The notes under the pieces were generated by a model. The model saw only the letters and a list, made by a program, of their open reading frames with translations, searched no databases and was not told the DNA's origin. Below, piece by piece: positions 10,224 to 19,935 of a stretch of DNA of 64,000 nt. Each line of letters starts with the position of its first letter. Within the stretch, counting starts at the first letter, position 1. The position numbers were made by a program, and so were the translations under genes. The stretch is from Aquimarina sp. Aq78 (lineage in GTDB: Bacteria; Bacteroidota; Bacteroidia; Flavobacteriales; Flavobacteriaceae), in contig NZ_OMKA01000020.1 in the NCBI RefSeq assembly GCF_900299525.1, positions 1 through 64,000 on the forward strand, written 5' to 3'.

Positions 10224-10744
10224 CATCTATAACCAGAGATTATATCTTTTGTATTTTTCAAAAACTTGTGTTCTAATATGATAATTCTTATCATGATCAT
10301 ATGAGATCGTAACTAAAAATCTACATATCAAATCTTTATGATTCAGCCTGAAAATATTTATCAAATAAAAAAATAATTCACCTTTTCTTTTTACTCCAAT
10401 ATTTTTCTTAGACTTTACATAATGGTTTACATTTAATACTACTTAATCTCTATTTTGAGTACAATATTAATAGTTACCAGTTCCATTTTTCGGGACTGGG
10501 TAAAAAAAAATAAAAATAATTTTGAAAAAAAAAGAAGAGTGTCTTTTCTAAGGTGTTTTTACAGGTAATAAAAGATTTGTAATTAAGTTTCTGTTTCTTC
10601 AAAAGCGTGAAAACTTAAAAAAACTATCAATATGAAACTAAATTCTCTTTATCAATTACATTCTATGTTTTCGATGTATTCATTTAAAAAAAATTAATAG
10701 ATACTATAAAAAATAGTTTACTAATCTATTGTTGCTGTATTTTA
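10224..10744. other. Intergenic stretch without recognisable gene
   Basis: About 520 AT-rich bases. The only open frame with an ATG that drew attention (10632, 20 codons) has no support. It contains poly-A/T tracts but no clear hairpin or repeat. Confidence 0.5.
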
Positions 10745-11245
10745 TCATGCCACAGAATTTAAAGTGCTTTTCATGAAGAAGTATAGCTCTTTCATCTCTT
10801 TTTTACCCGCTTGTCTCCCCAATCGGCCCGCAAAGTAGAGTACAAACCAAGTAATGAGAAGAAAAAACATGATGATTATAGAAAATAGATACGATTTATC
10901 CAGGCGTATATTTACATACATCCAAACTACTGCTGCTATAAATGATGTAGCAACGATAAAGTGAAGGAACATAAAAAGAGTCCATACTGTAGGACTAGGA
11001 CCAAAAAGGCCCTTTAGTTGTGGTTGTTTTTCATCAATATCATAAATCTCGAGATGAAGTTGTGGTGACCAGAAATGCTGGTCTTTTTTAGGAATACGTA
11101 TAAAAATGTGGTGGTCTACCCGGCTCACTTTAAAATCCTGACAAGTTTTACCTGCTTTTTCAAAAGCTTCGAGTGCTTTTTCTGACGGTACATCTAAATC
11201 CTGAAAAAACCGAGGGCGTAAAACAATATCATTTGAGATTTCCAT
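10745..11245 (-). CDS. Small membrane protein of unknown family
   Basis: The protein has 166 residues: a soluble N-terminal half (about 1-85), then two hydrophobic helices (about 88-110 and 117-138) and a basic C-terminal tail (GRLGRQAGKKEMKEL). The helices are separated by a short loop, so both ends are probably on the same side of the inner membrane. No motif lets me assign a function. It stands alone between two intergenic gaps and is on the same strand as the small-export-family gene upstream of it. Confidence 0.6.
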   Translation of the reverse strand: MEISNDIVLRPRFFQDLDVPSEKALEAFEKAGKTCQDFKVSRVDHHIFIRIPKKDQHFWSPQLHLEIYDIDEKQPQLKGLFGPSPTVWTLFMFLHFIVATSFIAAVVWMYVNIRLDKSYLFSIIIMFFLLITWFVLYFAGRLGRQAGKKEMKELYFFMKSTLNSVA

Positions 11246-11378
11246 AAATGCATTTAAGCATCAATGTTACTATATATTTTAATTCTTATTACTGATTTTT
11301 ATCAGTTTTAGGAAACTCAATATGAATCTATTAGAAATGTAATGTAAAATCTATATCGTATGATTATAGTATAACCGT

Positions 11379-11843
11379 TTAGGCAATTCCTTTCATAGTA
11401 AGTAATGTGGTTACCCAAACAATTACAGAAGAGAAAAATATACCCACGCTATTAGCTATAAAAGCTTTTCGTTTTTTAACCTTGAATAAATATGTAGCGA
11501 TACTCCCTGCATACACACCAGTACCAGGAATTGGAATCATAACAAATAAAAGAAGTCCCCAAAATTCATGTTTTTGAATTTTAGTCCCCGAGCCTAATTT
11601 TGCTCTTCGGGCTACATATATTGCAGCTTTTTTATAAAATTTCCATCGAAGTAAATATGTATTCATCTTTTCCAAAAAAAACATCATCATGGGAAACACC
11701 AATACATTAGATAAAAAACATAAAACAAATACCAAATAGATATTTAATCCACTTAGCATACCAAAAGGAATCCCAACCTTAGCTTCACCAAAAGGAGAAA
11801 TACTCCACAAAACAGCAATAATAATATCCTTAATCACAAACAA
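11379..11843 (-). CDS. Small multi-drug export family protein (COG2426-like)
   Basis: This 154-residue polytopic membrane protein has a start (SPFGEAKVGIPFGML) and centre (PIPGTGVYAGSIATYLF) that match the small multi-drug export family. The E-A-x-x-G-IPFG and PIPGTG-x-Y motifs of the family are both present, and length is normal. Hydrophobic segments lie near 2-20, 32-55, 95-118 and 128-150. The family name is historical, and transport has not been firmly shown for most members. A -7 promoter box lies close upstream. Confidence 0.75.
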   Translation of the reverse strand: MFVIKDIIIAVLWSISPFGEAKVGIPFGMLSGLNIYLVFVLCFLSNVLVFPMMMFFLEKMNTYLLRWKFYKKAAIYVARRAKLGSGTKIQKHEFWGLLLFVMIPIPGTGVYAGSIATYLFKVKKRKAFIANSVGIFFSSVIVWVTTLLTMKGIA

Positions 11844-11859
11844 TTTTTCTTACAGCCTG

Positions 11860-11867
11860 CAAAGTTA
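11860..11867 (-). promoter_or_regulatory. -7 promoter box before the small multi-drug export gene
   Basis: The minus strand reads TAACTTTG followed by C, a perfect TAnnTTTG. It lies 16 bases before the ATG at 11843, which implies a very short leader. I see no clear TTTG at -33. Confidence 0.45.
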
Positions 11868-11955
11868 ACGTTCTAAATGGTTTGTACCATACTTTTAAAT
11901 CTTAAAAAAGGTCTAAATTAGTTTTATAACTCTAATTTTAACAATAAAACTCTTT

Positions 11956-13719
11956 TTATGGCTTCAATAGCTTGGGTTCCAGCCATAAATATCCTGTACA
12001 GAATAAAAACAGAAGATAAAAACTTAAAAGTGGTATTGGTCGTACGGTATGATTTTGGATTGCTTCTTTCTTCAATGATTTTTTATAATACCTCTTATTT
12101 TCTTCAATTGTTTTATACAATGTTTGTGATCGCCAATGAGATGTATCTGCTACAAAATACTCGAATATTTTTGTTGTATCCTGTTCTAAAAACTGGGTAT
12201 TCCATCCAAAATCCCGTGGATGAGTAACTCCTTTCCATAGATTTAACAAATCAATATCCTTACGTATCGAAACGTTATATTTTTTATTGGTTTTAATTAT
12301 TGGTTTTGATATTGATGTTCTTACATCAAACTTAAAAGGGTGATCTTTATATGCAATTATTGATGCTACTCCCCATTCTACCGACAAAGTTTCTTTACTA
12401 CTTATACTATTAATGAGTTTAGACCATATTTGTTGATAAGCATCAGTATTGCCTTCCAATACTAGTTCATATGTATTTTCTAACACAGTAGTCCCGATTC
12501 TACCTTTTCCGATATGTTTGTATCCAGATATGATTTTGGTATTAGATTTAGTATGAATATGCTGTAATTGAAATTTATCTTTTAAAACAAAAGCGTATTT
12601 AGAAAGTTTAATTTTTTCCGGATCATCCAATCTTATTTCTGTCTTTTTTTCTGAAATAAAATCAAATGCTCCAAAACCTTTTGAAGATCTAAAAAAATTA
12701 GGATCTGGTTGGATAAAAACACCCAGCCCATTTTCTTTTACAGAATTCTCTAAAGCGCTACGTGATTTTCTTCCTAAATTTTTAAATGAATTGGCATCAA
12801 TGATAACTAAATCGAAAGATTCTAAGTTTTTTTTAGAAAAAGCCCCCATAGGTGTTCTTTCCATATTAAAATATTCGAACTTGTATCTTCCTTTGGTGAT
12901 CTGGCTCCTAACCAGTACTTGATGTCCCATTTCTGCCAGATAGTTTTTAAGGTACTTGGTTTCAAAAGTCGGAAAACCATTTACCACTACTATTTTTAAA
13001 GGAGTAGGATCCTTTACAACCAAAGGAATAGGATCTGTAGATAGAGTTTTTCCTAAAGAATCTTTTTCGACTAGTGAAAAAAGATAGTTTCCTTTGACAT
13101 TAAGATTAGTTGTCAATTGAAATTTTTGTTGTTCTTCTGCTACTAAAGAAACAGAATCTAAACCTGCTCCCCCTGGCCCTTCTAATACAAGTTTATTTCC
13201 ATTTTGAGGCTTGGCATATAATCCTGTGAATATCTGGTGTTCCCCTACAGTATTTTTATAATTATATTTAAATCTAACTACCCCAGTAGGTGTGTTTCTC
13301 CCCAGATAATTAACATTATGATCATCTAATTGCCAGAGATCATAGGGTTTCACACCATACCCAAGGATAAAAACAGAATCCGGAGTGTTTATATTATCAA
13401 AAATAGGATGATTAGCTTTGTACTTATACTTTTTTAGTTTTTTATGAATTTTCCTCAAGCTATCTAATTGTTCTTTATTATAGCCCTCGGTTAGCAAAAC
13501 CATTTTGGTAGCAGTATTGTTGGTAGCAGAAATTGCAGGTTTTAATGCTATAATAGCAAGTGAAGAAATTGCAAAAAAGGCGATTGCTATTTTTACCCAA
13601 AACCTACGTTTCCCAAATTGGGGCCATTCTTTCCATCCAAAAACAAACCATAGCACTACCGCTCCAATACCGATTTGCCATATCCAACTCTCATTTAAAA
13701 AAGTTATTTGATCAATCAT
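11956..13719 (-). CDS. Membrane protein with glutamine-amidotransferase-like domain, MoxR/BatA cluster
   Basis: The protein has 587 residues. Two hydrophobic segments lie at the N-terminus (about 13-30 and 42-62) and one at the C-terminus (about 560-580). The middle contains VVVNGFPTFETKYLKNYL, the start of a class I glutamine-amidotransferase-like fold common in the big membrane proteins beside BatA genes. I cannot point to a complete catalytic triad, so it is probably a non-enzymatic fold. Its start overlaps the end of the DUF4175 gene by 8 bases, so the two are translationally coupled. It is the last gene of the operon. The role of these clusters is thought to be in cell-envelope maintenance; that is family knowledge, not visible here. 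Confidence 0.65.
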   Translation of the reverse strand: MIDQITFLNESWIWQIGIGAVVLWFVFGWKEWPQFGKRRFWVKIAIAFFAISSLAIIALKPAISATNNTATKMVLLTEGYNKEQLDSLRKIHKKLKKYKYKANHPIFDNINTPDSVFILGYGVKPYDLWQLDDHNVNYLGRNTPTGVVRFKYNYKNTVGEHQIFTGLYAKPQNGNKLVLEGPGGAGLDSVSLVAEEQQKFQLTTNLNVKGNYLFSLVEKDSLGKTLSTDPIPLVVKDPTPLKIVVVNGFPTFETKYLKNYLAEMGHQVLVRSQITKGRYKFEYFNMERTPMGAFSKKNLESFDLVIIDANSFKNLGRKSRSALENSVKENGLGVFIQPDPNFFRSSKGFGAFDFISEKKTEIRLDDPEKIKLSKYAFVLKDKFQLQHIHTKSNTKIISGYKHIGKGRIGTTVLENTYELVLEGNTDAYQQIWSKLINSISSKETLSVEWGVASIIAYKDHPFKFDVRTSISKPIIKTNKKYNVSIRKDIDLLNLWKGVTHPRDFGWNTQFLEQDTTKIFEYFVADTSHWRSQTLYKTIEENKRYYKKSLKKEAIQNHTVRPIPLLSFYLLFLFCTGYLWLEPKLLKP

Positions 13720-15958
13720 GAATTTGAAGCTCTTTTAGTAATAATTCATTAATCTCACTCGTTAACACTTTCTTTTTAAATGGATTAGATTTTAACTCGG
13801 GAAGCGCATAAAACAAACCTCTCTGCACTTCGGTCAAAATTGATGATGATATTACTCTATCTTCTGTAATACGTTTTAATTGCTGTAAGGTCTTTAAATA
13901 TTTCCCAGGATCTTCAATAGCTTTAGTGGCCAATTCATTTCCCGCCTTTTCAAAAATGAGTTTATCTTCAGCAGTAATTAAAGTTTTATTAGATATCAAT
14001 TGTTCAAGTCTTAAAATAGTTTTATATATAGAAGGATATATTTCTGGGAGTTGTAGCTCTTCTATTTTTCTAAAATTAGACACTTCGTCAATTTTGCCTG
14101 TTAATCTCTTATCTTCCTTAATTGGTGGAGGATCAAAACCAATACGATGTACATAGACTCGGGCACTATTTTTAATTTCCTGAATCAATTTAAGTGCTTT
14201 ATATTGATATGGTAAAGATTTTTCTGGTGTATACAATCGTAAATATAACTCAGCATCCCACATTTCATTAAGTGCTTGTCTTAATTTACTTTTTAAAGAT
14301 TGTGTAAACAATGTTGACTCTTCTGGATCGTCATGATTATGCAAGTATTCATGTAAGGGATCATTACTTTTTTCACCATCCTTTTCTTCTTTATGATCTA
14401 CCAGGTTATGTTCATTTTCATTATCGTGATCATGAGTATATGCTGCCAAAGGATCTTTTTCTTCATGATCTTCATCCTCATGTTCATCTTCATGTTCATC
14501 TGTTTCTGCCAAAACTTCTGTATTCTCATGAGTAGCTGGTCCAAACTCTGATTCATCACCCATAAATTCGCCATACTTAAGACGAAGAACTTTTTGATCA
14601 AACCCCAGTTCATTACTCTTAAAATTAAACTCTTTTTTCGATAGTTTTGACTTGTCTTTAATGAGTTTTTCTGTATCAATAATCAATTGACGTTGGCTTC
14701 TAAAATAATCTGGCATTTGATCAACTCCCATAGTTCCTTCTACGGCAAATTCATCAGAAATTGTATCTTTTATAACCGCAAAAAAGGTTTCACTTCTAGA
14801 GATATTGGGTTTGGGTCGCTTAAGATCCAGTGCTTCGATATAAAAATAAAGCTCATCTCCCGGTTCCATATTCATTTGATCCAGATCTATGTTTTTTGAT
14901 AAGTTTAGATTTTTACGTCCTCTAAGCACTTTGCTGTCAAAGTTTAATTTTTCCTCTCTAAACTTAACAGACTCACCAGATCCTTTACTAACTGTTGCTA
15001 TGATATATGCTTCTGCAATACCAAAATCATCAGTAACAGAGGTTGTAAATGTTATTCTTTTACTTTCATCATAAGAAAAGGTAGTAAACTGTTTTAAATC
15101 AGTAACTTTTATATCGGGACTCTTATCTTTTACAACTTCAATCGAATATAAATCAGATGCATATGAAGTACCCTTCATGTCTGTAAACTTGAAATTATAA
15201 AATCCCGATGCATTTAAAATTGAGGTTCTTATATATCCATTATCAGTCAACTTCATAGGATAGCTATTTCCCATACTTTCCATAGTTGCACTTTTAATTT
15301 TGGTATCAAACTTTATTTTCCATGACAATCGCGACCCTTCTACTGCTTTTACTTCCATTTTAGAAGTTTTAAGTGAAGGTTTATTTGTATAAGCAGGATA
15401 TTGTATGGTTAATAACTGACTTTCTAACTTAGGTCGTTGGGTTGTAGTTGTTGAATCTTTGGATTTAAAAATGATCTTCTCTGGTTGTACTTCTAGATGT
15501 TGAGACCATTGTATATAATCAACAATATGAAACTGATGTATTAGAAAACCAATACTTATAAATAGCATCATTATAACACTTCCTCTTAGTAAATGACTTG
15601 GAGGCTTTATAGTATTTATCTTTTCAACAAGCTGTTTTGTTACTTTGTGTTGTTGCAGTTTTGCCAAACCAGAAAGCTGATTTTCGGGTAATAACAAAAG
15701 ACCCGTACTATACTCAGCTACATCAAGATGTTGATCGATATAACTGCTTACTTTTTTCAAACCCGGTTTCCATGGTTTAATAAAAACAGTAAGTAGTACA
15801 ATCCCTAATATCAGGGTAATAATTGAAAATATTAACTTGAAAAACAGGAAATAAATAAAAATAGCGAGTCCTAATGCGTACAACAAAATCTCTATCCATA
15901 ACATTAATTGCCAACGCTTTTTAAACCGAACTAATATTTTCCCTCCCGACTCCATCAT
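13712..15958 (-). CDS. DUF4175 family membrane protein with acidic His-rich insert
   Basis: The protein has 748 residues. Three hydrophobic segments near the N-terminus (about 18-38, 40-60 and 138-158) fit DUF4175, a large protein regularly found in Bacteroidetes MoxR/BatA operons. The long periplasmic part contains Ig-like beta regions (about 190-390) and a helical C-terminal part. Residues about 470-550 form a low-complexity stretch very rich in His, Asp and Glu, with several H-D-H-D and E-D-E-H-E-D runs, which may bind divalent metal. It overlaps the BatA-like gene by four bases (ATGA) and the downstream gene by eight. Confidence 0.75.
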   Translation of the reverse strand: MMESGGKILVRFKKRWQLMLWIEILLYALGLAIFIYFLFFKLIFSIITLILGIVLLTVFIKPWKPGLKKVSSYIDQHLDVAEYSTGLLLLPENQLSGLAKLQQHKVTKQLVEKINTIKPPSHLLRGSVIMMLFISIGFLIHQFHIVDYIQWSQHLEVQPEKIIFKSKDSTTTTQRPKLESQLLTIQYPAYTNKPSLKTSKMEVKAVEGSRLSWKIKFDTKIKSATMESMGNSYPMKLTDNGYIRTSILNASGFYNFKFTDMKGTSYASDLYSIEVVKDKSPDIKVTDLKQFTTFSYDESKRITFTTSVTDDFGIAEAYIIATVSKGSGESVKFREEKLNFDSKVLRGRKNLNLSKNIDLDQMNMEPGDELYFYIEALDLKRPKPNISRSETFFAVIKDTISDEFAVEGTMGVDQMPDYFRSQRQLIIDTEKLIKDKSKLSKKEFNFKSNELGFDQKVLRLKYGEFMGDESEFGPATHENTEVLAETDEHEDEHEDEDHEEKDPLAAYTHDHDNENEHNLVDHKEEKDGEKSNDPLHEYLHNHDDPEESTLFTQSLKSKLRQALNEMWDAELYLRLYTPEKSLPYQYKALKLIQEIKNSARVYVHRIGFDPPPIKEDKRLTGKIDEVSNFRKIEELQLPEIYPSIYKTILRLEQLISNKTLITAEDKLIFEKAGNELATKAIEDPGKYLKTLQQLKRITEDRVISSSILTEVQRGLFYALPELKSNPFKKKVLTSEINELLLKELQIHD

Positions 15959-17253
15959 TGTTTTCTATATTTTGCTACGATACGCTCAGTTATCAGTAAT
16001 AATATCAATAAAATCCATAGCCATCTAGAAATATCTAAAATAGTAGAACTCTCTTTATTTTGCTTAAAATCCGCAACTATCGGAAGTAATTCTCCTGTAT
16101 GTAAAACTCGTCTATCGTACTGTTTAATTTTTTCTTCCAGATTTTCATTAAGATTGAGCATCGCCAGTAAATGTTCTGCAAAATATTCATTTACAACATG
16201 TTCTGCATTAAGAGATTTTGTAAGATAGAAAATTTCTTTTGAAGGTCCTTTTTCTATGATGTTATGGGATAAATCATCTGGTTTATAAAGGAGTACTGTT
16301 GAAGAAGTTTTCGGAAGTACATCTTTGCTTAACCATATTACCGTCTTGAAAGAGTCAAGATTTATAGTATCAATATTCTGTACTGTACGTATATCAATAG
16401 GTCTGTCAAGATATTTTGATATTGCGTTATAGGAAGCTTCAACATATCTCTTTTCATTAGACAAATTATCTTCATAAAATACTAGTATTGTAAGAGGTGA
16501 TTCTGTAATAAGGGGATGTTGTTCTTGTTTTCCGTTTACCGGAAAAATTACACTATCCATCTCCTTATTAAGCTCGAGTTGATTACTATTCATAGCAACA
16601 AGCTCTTTCTCAAAAAATAAATGTTGATCAGTATTTGATACAGAAAGTAACTGTATTGCATTCTCTTTTTTAACAGCACTAAGAGTATTCTTACTTGGTT
16701 TTCCAGGATCCAGAATTACCCATGAAATATTTTTATGGACCTGTGGCCTCTTCCCTTTTATACCTAATGTGAATGCATTGGTAAAAACTACAATACTATC
16801 AGTTTCTAATGCTTCCATTTCCTTGGCTAATTGCCAATACTTAGGAGTCATGGTAGCAGTTTTATGTAATCCATCGTTTTGATACTCAGGGAAACCAGAT
16901 TGCAAAAGTCGTATTGATTCTTCTGCTTGTATGGTATCTAAAATCGATTTTACCTCTTCATATTGTAGTAGAGAAGGTTCTACAATATATGTAATAGGTA
17001 CTTTAGTAATTTTTCTCCTTATCTGTGGCTCTGCAATAAGAACCACGAGTAGACTAATCAATACTATTCGTAGTAATAAAAGCCACAGTTCATTGATTTG
17101 GATACTACTCGTTTGTTTAGAATCTGACTCATCAAGTAGTTGAATGCTTCCTATTTTAATTGTTTTTCCTTCTTTTTTACTCCACAGATGTATAGCTATC
17201 GGTACAACAAGTCCCAATAAAGCCCATAAATATGTGGGGTTAAGAAAAAACAT
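15955..17253 (-). CDS. BatA N-terminal domain membrane protein
   Basis: The protein has 432 residues. The start (FLNPTYLWALLGLVVPIAIHLW), the K-x-x-IKIGSIQLL motif and the second hydrophobic helix (LLLLRIVLISLLVVLIAEP) are the BatA N-terminal domain (about 1-80). A soluble region follows, and a last membrane helix lies near the C-terminus (about 408-426). It lacks the VWA domain of full BatA proteins, as is usual for this version in Bacteroidetes. It starts one base after the stop of the DUF58 gene and overlaps the DUF4175 gene by four bases. Confidence 0.8.
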   Translation of the reverse strand: MFFLNPTYLWALLGLVVPIAIHLWSKKEGKTIKIGSIQLLDESDSKQTSSIQINELWLLLLRIVLISLLVVLIAEPQIRRKITKVPITYIVEPSLLQYEEVKSILDTIQAEESIRLLQSGFPEYQNDGLHKTATMTPKYWQLAKEMEALETDSIVVFTNAFTLGIKGKRPQVHKNISWVILDPGKPSKNTLSAVKKENAIQLLSVSNTDQHLFFEKELVAMNSNQLELNKEMDSVIFPVNGKQEQHPLITESPLTILVFYEDNLSNEKRYVEASYNAISKYLDRPIDIRTVQNIDTINLDSFKTVIWLSKDVLPKTSSTVLLYKPDDLSHNIIEKGPSKEIFYLTKSLNAEHVVNEYFAEHLLAMLNLNENLEEKIKQYDRRVLHTGELLPIVADFKQNKESSTILDISRWLWILLILLLITERIVAKYRKQ

Positions 17254-17254
17254 A

Positions 17255-18151
17255 TCAAATTAGTTTATTTCGTTTCTTCAGAAATACTTGTAAAGCCTCT
17301 CCTATATTTTCATCCAACTTAAACAAATGATAACCTATATCATTGGCTAACAGACTGTTTTTTGTATTTTTCATCATTTCTTCTAATGCAATAAGGTATT
17401 GTTTTTTTGCTGTCTTAGCATCTACCTTACGCCTTGCTCCTGTCTCCAGGTCTTCAAATGTGACCATCCCTTTATAATCAAATTCCAACTCATTTTTACC
17501 CATTAAGTGTAATACTACCACTTCATTTTTAGGTGTTTTTAAGCGTTTGACAAAGGAGGTTAATTCTTCACTATGTTCATATAAATCAGTAATAAAAAAG
17601 ATCAACTCTTTGTGACTTCGATCATGAAGGTTTTTTGATGTATTGGGATCTTCTGGCCATTTCCCTTCGTTCTCAATATTAATCAATTCTAGCATTAAGC
17701 GATTAAAATGTTGTTTTTGAACCTTAGGGTAAAGACTATATAAACGATGATCATTAAGTGCAAAAAGCCCTACAGCGTCTCCCTGGTTTTGAGACAGATA
17801 TGCTAATGAAGCTACTAAAATTTTAGCGTAATCCATTTTAGTCAGTCCTTCTTCCTTATGAAGCATAGATGTACTGGCGTCTAAAATAAATTTTACGGCA
17901 ATATTACTTTTTATCTCTGATTGCCTAATATAGTATCTTCCTGATCTGGCTAACATCTTCCAATCCAGCAATCGCAAATCATCACCTGGTTCATAATTAC
18001 GAAATTGACTAAACTCCATTCCCGGACCTACACTTCTACTATGATTATGCCCAGACAGATATCCATCAACTATTACACGAGCAATAAGTGCTAGTCCAGA
18101 TACACTTTTTATAAGTTCTGGTTTTAATAATTGATGATAATCCTGTTTCAC
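17255..18151 (-). CDS. DUF58 family protein (MoxR partner)
   Basis: The protein has 298 residues. The DUF58 signature is clear: RSVGPGMEFSQFRNYEPGDD then LRLLDWKMLARSGRYYIRQ (about 39-80). A VWA-like beginning follows (FILDASTSM, about 88-96), with D-x-S-x-S as a possible metal site. DUF58 proteins are encoded next to MoxR ATPases and are thought to be their clients or adaptors. The gene overlaps the moxR stop by four bases (ATGA), so the two are co-translated. Confidence 0.9.
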   Translation of the reverse strand: MKQDYHQLLKPELIKSVSGLALIARVIVDGYLSGHNHSRSVGPGMEFSQFRNYEPGDDLRLLDWKMLARSGRYYIRQSEIKSNIAVKFILDASTSMLHKEEGLTKMDYAKILVASLAYLSQNQGDAVGLFALNDHRLYSLYPKVQKQHFNRLMLELINIENEGKWPEDPNTSKNLHDRSHKELIFFITDLYEHSEELTSFVKRLKTPKNEVVVLHLMGKNELEFDYKGMVTFEDLETGARRKVDAKTAKKQYLIALEEMMKNTKNSLLANDIGYHLFKLDENIGEALQVFLKKRNKLI

Positions 18152-19164
18152 TTATTTTTTCCATTTGTAGCTACCGGAATAGCTTTTAATAGTTGATGAG
18201 TAACTTCATCTGATGTTATCCCTTCAGATTCTGCTCTAAAATTTACAATAACTCTATGACGTAATACAGGGATAGCTACATGCTCTATATCTTCTAATGT
18301 AACCGATAAACGTCCCTTCATCAAAGCACGAGCTTTGGCTGTTAATATCATTGCCTGACCTGCTCTCGGGCCTGCTCCCCAATTCACCCACTCTTTTACG
18401 TATGCATTTGTAGTGGTTTCTGGTCTTGTTGCCCGTATTAGCTTACTAACAAATGTGATTAAATCATCACTAATAGGTACTTCTCTTACCAGGTCTTGTA
18501 ATCTTAATATATCCTCTCCTGTAATTACTTTATTAAGTGTTTCTTTTTTGGTGCCTGTAGTATTTTTTAAAATAGTAGTTTCCTCTAACTCACTGGGGTA
18601 TCCAATTTTTATATATAACAGAAAACGATCTTGTTGTGCTTCTGGAAGCATAAATGTCCCTGATTGTTCTATAGGATTTTGAGTAGCGAGAATAAAAAAT
18701 GGTTTGTCTAATACATAGGTTTTACCAGAATAAGTTACTTCAAATTCCTGCATCGCTTCTAATAGAGCTGCCTGAGTCTTTGGTGGGGTTCGGTTAATCT
18801 CATCCGCCAGTATAATATTAGCAAAGATGGGTCCCTTATTAAATTTAAAAAACTTCTTTCCTGTACTATAGTCTTCTTCGAGTATTTCTGTACCTATGAT
18901 ATCAGATGGCATTAAATCTGGAGTGAATTGTATTCTTTTAAATTTTAAATCAATAGCCTGCGCCAATGTTCTAATCATCAACGTTTTTGCTAATCCAGGA
19001 ACTCCTTCTAACAGTGCGTGTCCTCCTGCCAGAAAAGTAATAAGCAATTGTTCTACGGTTTCCTCCTGCCCAGTAATCACCTTACCAATTTCTTTTTTTA
19101 AACTAGTAAGTTTTTCTGTAAGTACATTCACCTCTTGTTCAATACTTGCTAAATTTTTATCCAT
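18148..19164 (-). CDS. moxR: MoxR family AAA+ ATPase
   Basis: The protein has 338 residues, normal for the MoxR family. Walker A is the EGVPGLAKT stretch (about 55-63), Walker B is ILADEINR (about 117-124), followed by TPPKTQAALLEAMQE, and sensor-1 is ATQNPIEQ. It is a cytoplasmic ATPase chaperone for VWA/DUF58 proteins, a role known for the family. The gene lies ten bases after the DUF4159 gene and overlaps the DUF58 gene. Confidence 0.93.
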   Translation of the reverse strand: MDKNLASIEQEVNVLTEKLTSLKKEIGKVITGQEETVEQLLITFLAGGHALLEGVPGLAKTLMIRTLAQAIDLKFKRIQFTPDLMPSDIIGTEILEEDYSTGKKFFKFNKGPIFANIILADEINRTPPKTQAALLEAMQEFEVTYSGKTYVLDKPFFILATQNPIEQSGTFMLPEAQQDRFLLYIKIGYPSELEETTILKNTTGTKKETLNKVITGEDILRLQDLVREVPISDDLITFVSKLIRATRPETTTNAYVKEWVNWGAGPRAGQAMILTAKARALMKGRLSVTLEDIEHVAIPVLRHRVIVNFRAESEGITSDEVTHQLLKAIPVATNGKNK

Positions 19165-19174
19165 ACATCTTCTT

Positions 19175-19795
19175 TTATGATGTCAATGCATACATCACTA
19201 TATTTACTCCAAAACGGGTATTATCAATTTTATACCATCGTTTATTTCTAAAATCATAATCCCATTCGCAACCATAATCTTTATTACTGAACAGGACCCC
19301 TATCCTACCATTAATTTCAATGGCTTTTAAATAATCATGTACAATATCATCTCCCCACCCGTTAAGTTCCTGTGAAGTAGTAGGCGGGCCATCTTCAAAT
19401 TCGAAGAATACATTATATATTTCATGATCATTAGGGATTTTTTTTAATTGCCGAGGGCCAAAAATATCTTCCATTTGACGTTCAAATGATTTAGAAAATA
19501 AACCATCGATATCGTGATTACAATCATCAGCAAATACGAACCCCCCATTATTCACATACTTCTCAAAATTCTCTCTTTCTTTCTTAGTAAACTGTACAAG
19601 TTTATGCCCTGATATATAGCAAAATGGGCTCTTGAATATCTCATCACTGCTTAAAGTGATGATTCTTTCTTGTGTATCTACTTTCAGGGTAGTATATTCC
19701 ACCAGGGAGTTTAAAAGGTTAGAAGGCATTCTTTGATCTACATCCCAATCTCCTGACTCATATTGTAATCGTGTAAAGAAAAACTTGTTACTCAA
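19175..19795 (-). CDS. DUF4159 family protein
   Basis: The protein has 206 residues. It starts with FFFTRLQYESGDWDVDQRMP and continues with GGFVFADDCNHDIDGLF and YLKAIEINGRIGVLFSNKDYGCEWDYD, all typical of DUF4159, a glutamine-amidotransferase-like fold found upstream of MoxR in this phylum. No signal peptide is visible in this form. It is the first gene of the moxR operon: a terminator separates it from tldE upstream, and a palindrome lies about 41 bases before its start. Biochemical role is unknown. Confidence 0.8.
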   Translation of the reverse strand: MSNKFFFTRLQYESGDWDVDQRMPSNLLNSLVEYTTLKVDTQERIITLSSDEIFKSPFCYISGHKLVQFTKKERENFEKYVNNGGFVFADDCNHDIDGLFSKSFERQMEDIFGPRQLKKIPNDHEIYNVFFEFEDGPPTTSQELNGWGDDIVHDYLKAIEINGRIGVLFSNKDYGCEWDYDFRNKRWYKIDNTRFGVNIVMYALTS

Positions 19796-19835
19796 TGCAG
19801 TTTATTATTTTAACTTTCAGAAATATATTAATCCT

Positions 19836-19853
19836 TTGTAATACAAATTACAA
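19836..19853. promoter_or_regulatory. Perfect palindrome upstream of the moxR operon
   Basis: TTGTAAT-ACAA-ATTACAA is a perfect 7+4+7 inverted repeat. Its core GTAAT-N4-ATTAC has the same layout as the GTAAC-N4-GTTAC sites of the sulfur region. A possible -7 box (TATATTTC, minus strand, 19820-19827) lies only 21 bases downstream centre to centre, so a bound protein would cover the -33 region. Confidence 0.45.
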
Positions 19854-19881
19854 TTAAAGATTAAGATCGTTAAGAAAGAAA

Positions 19882-19919
19882 AAACTGGTCAAAATGAAGC
19901 TAATCAAAATGACCAGTTT
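19882..19919 (-). terminator. Rho-independent terminator after tldE
   Basis: Ten-base arms (19882-19891 and 19910-19919; core ACTGGTCA/TGACCAGT) pair perfectly around an 18-base loop. On the minus strand they are followed by a run of T. It lies 16 bases after the tldE stop and separates tldDE from the moxR operon. Confidence 0.8.
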
Positions 19920-19935
19920 ATGTTATGAATTAAAG

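Noticed and set aside
10632-10694. 20-codon ORF in the long gap
   Set aside because: No motif, ribosome site or conservation evidence visible.
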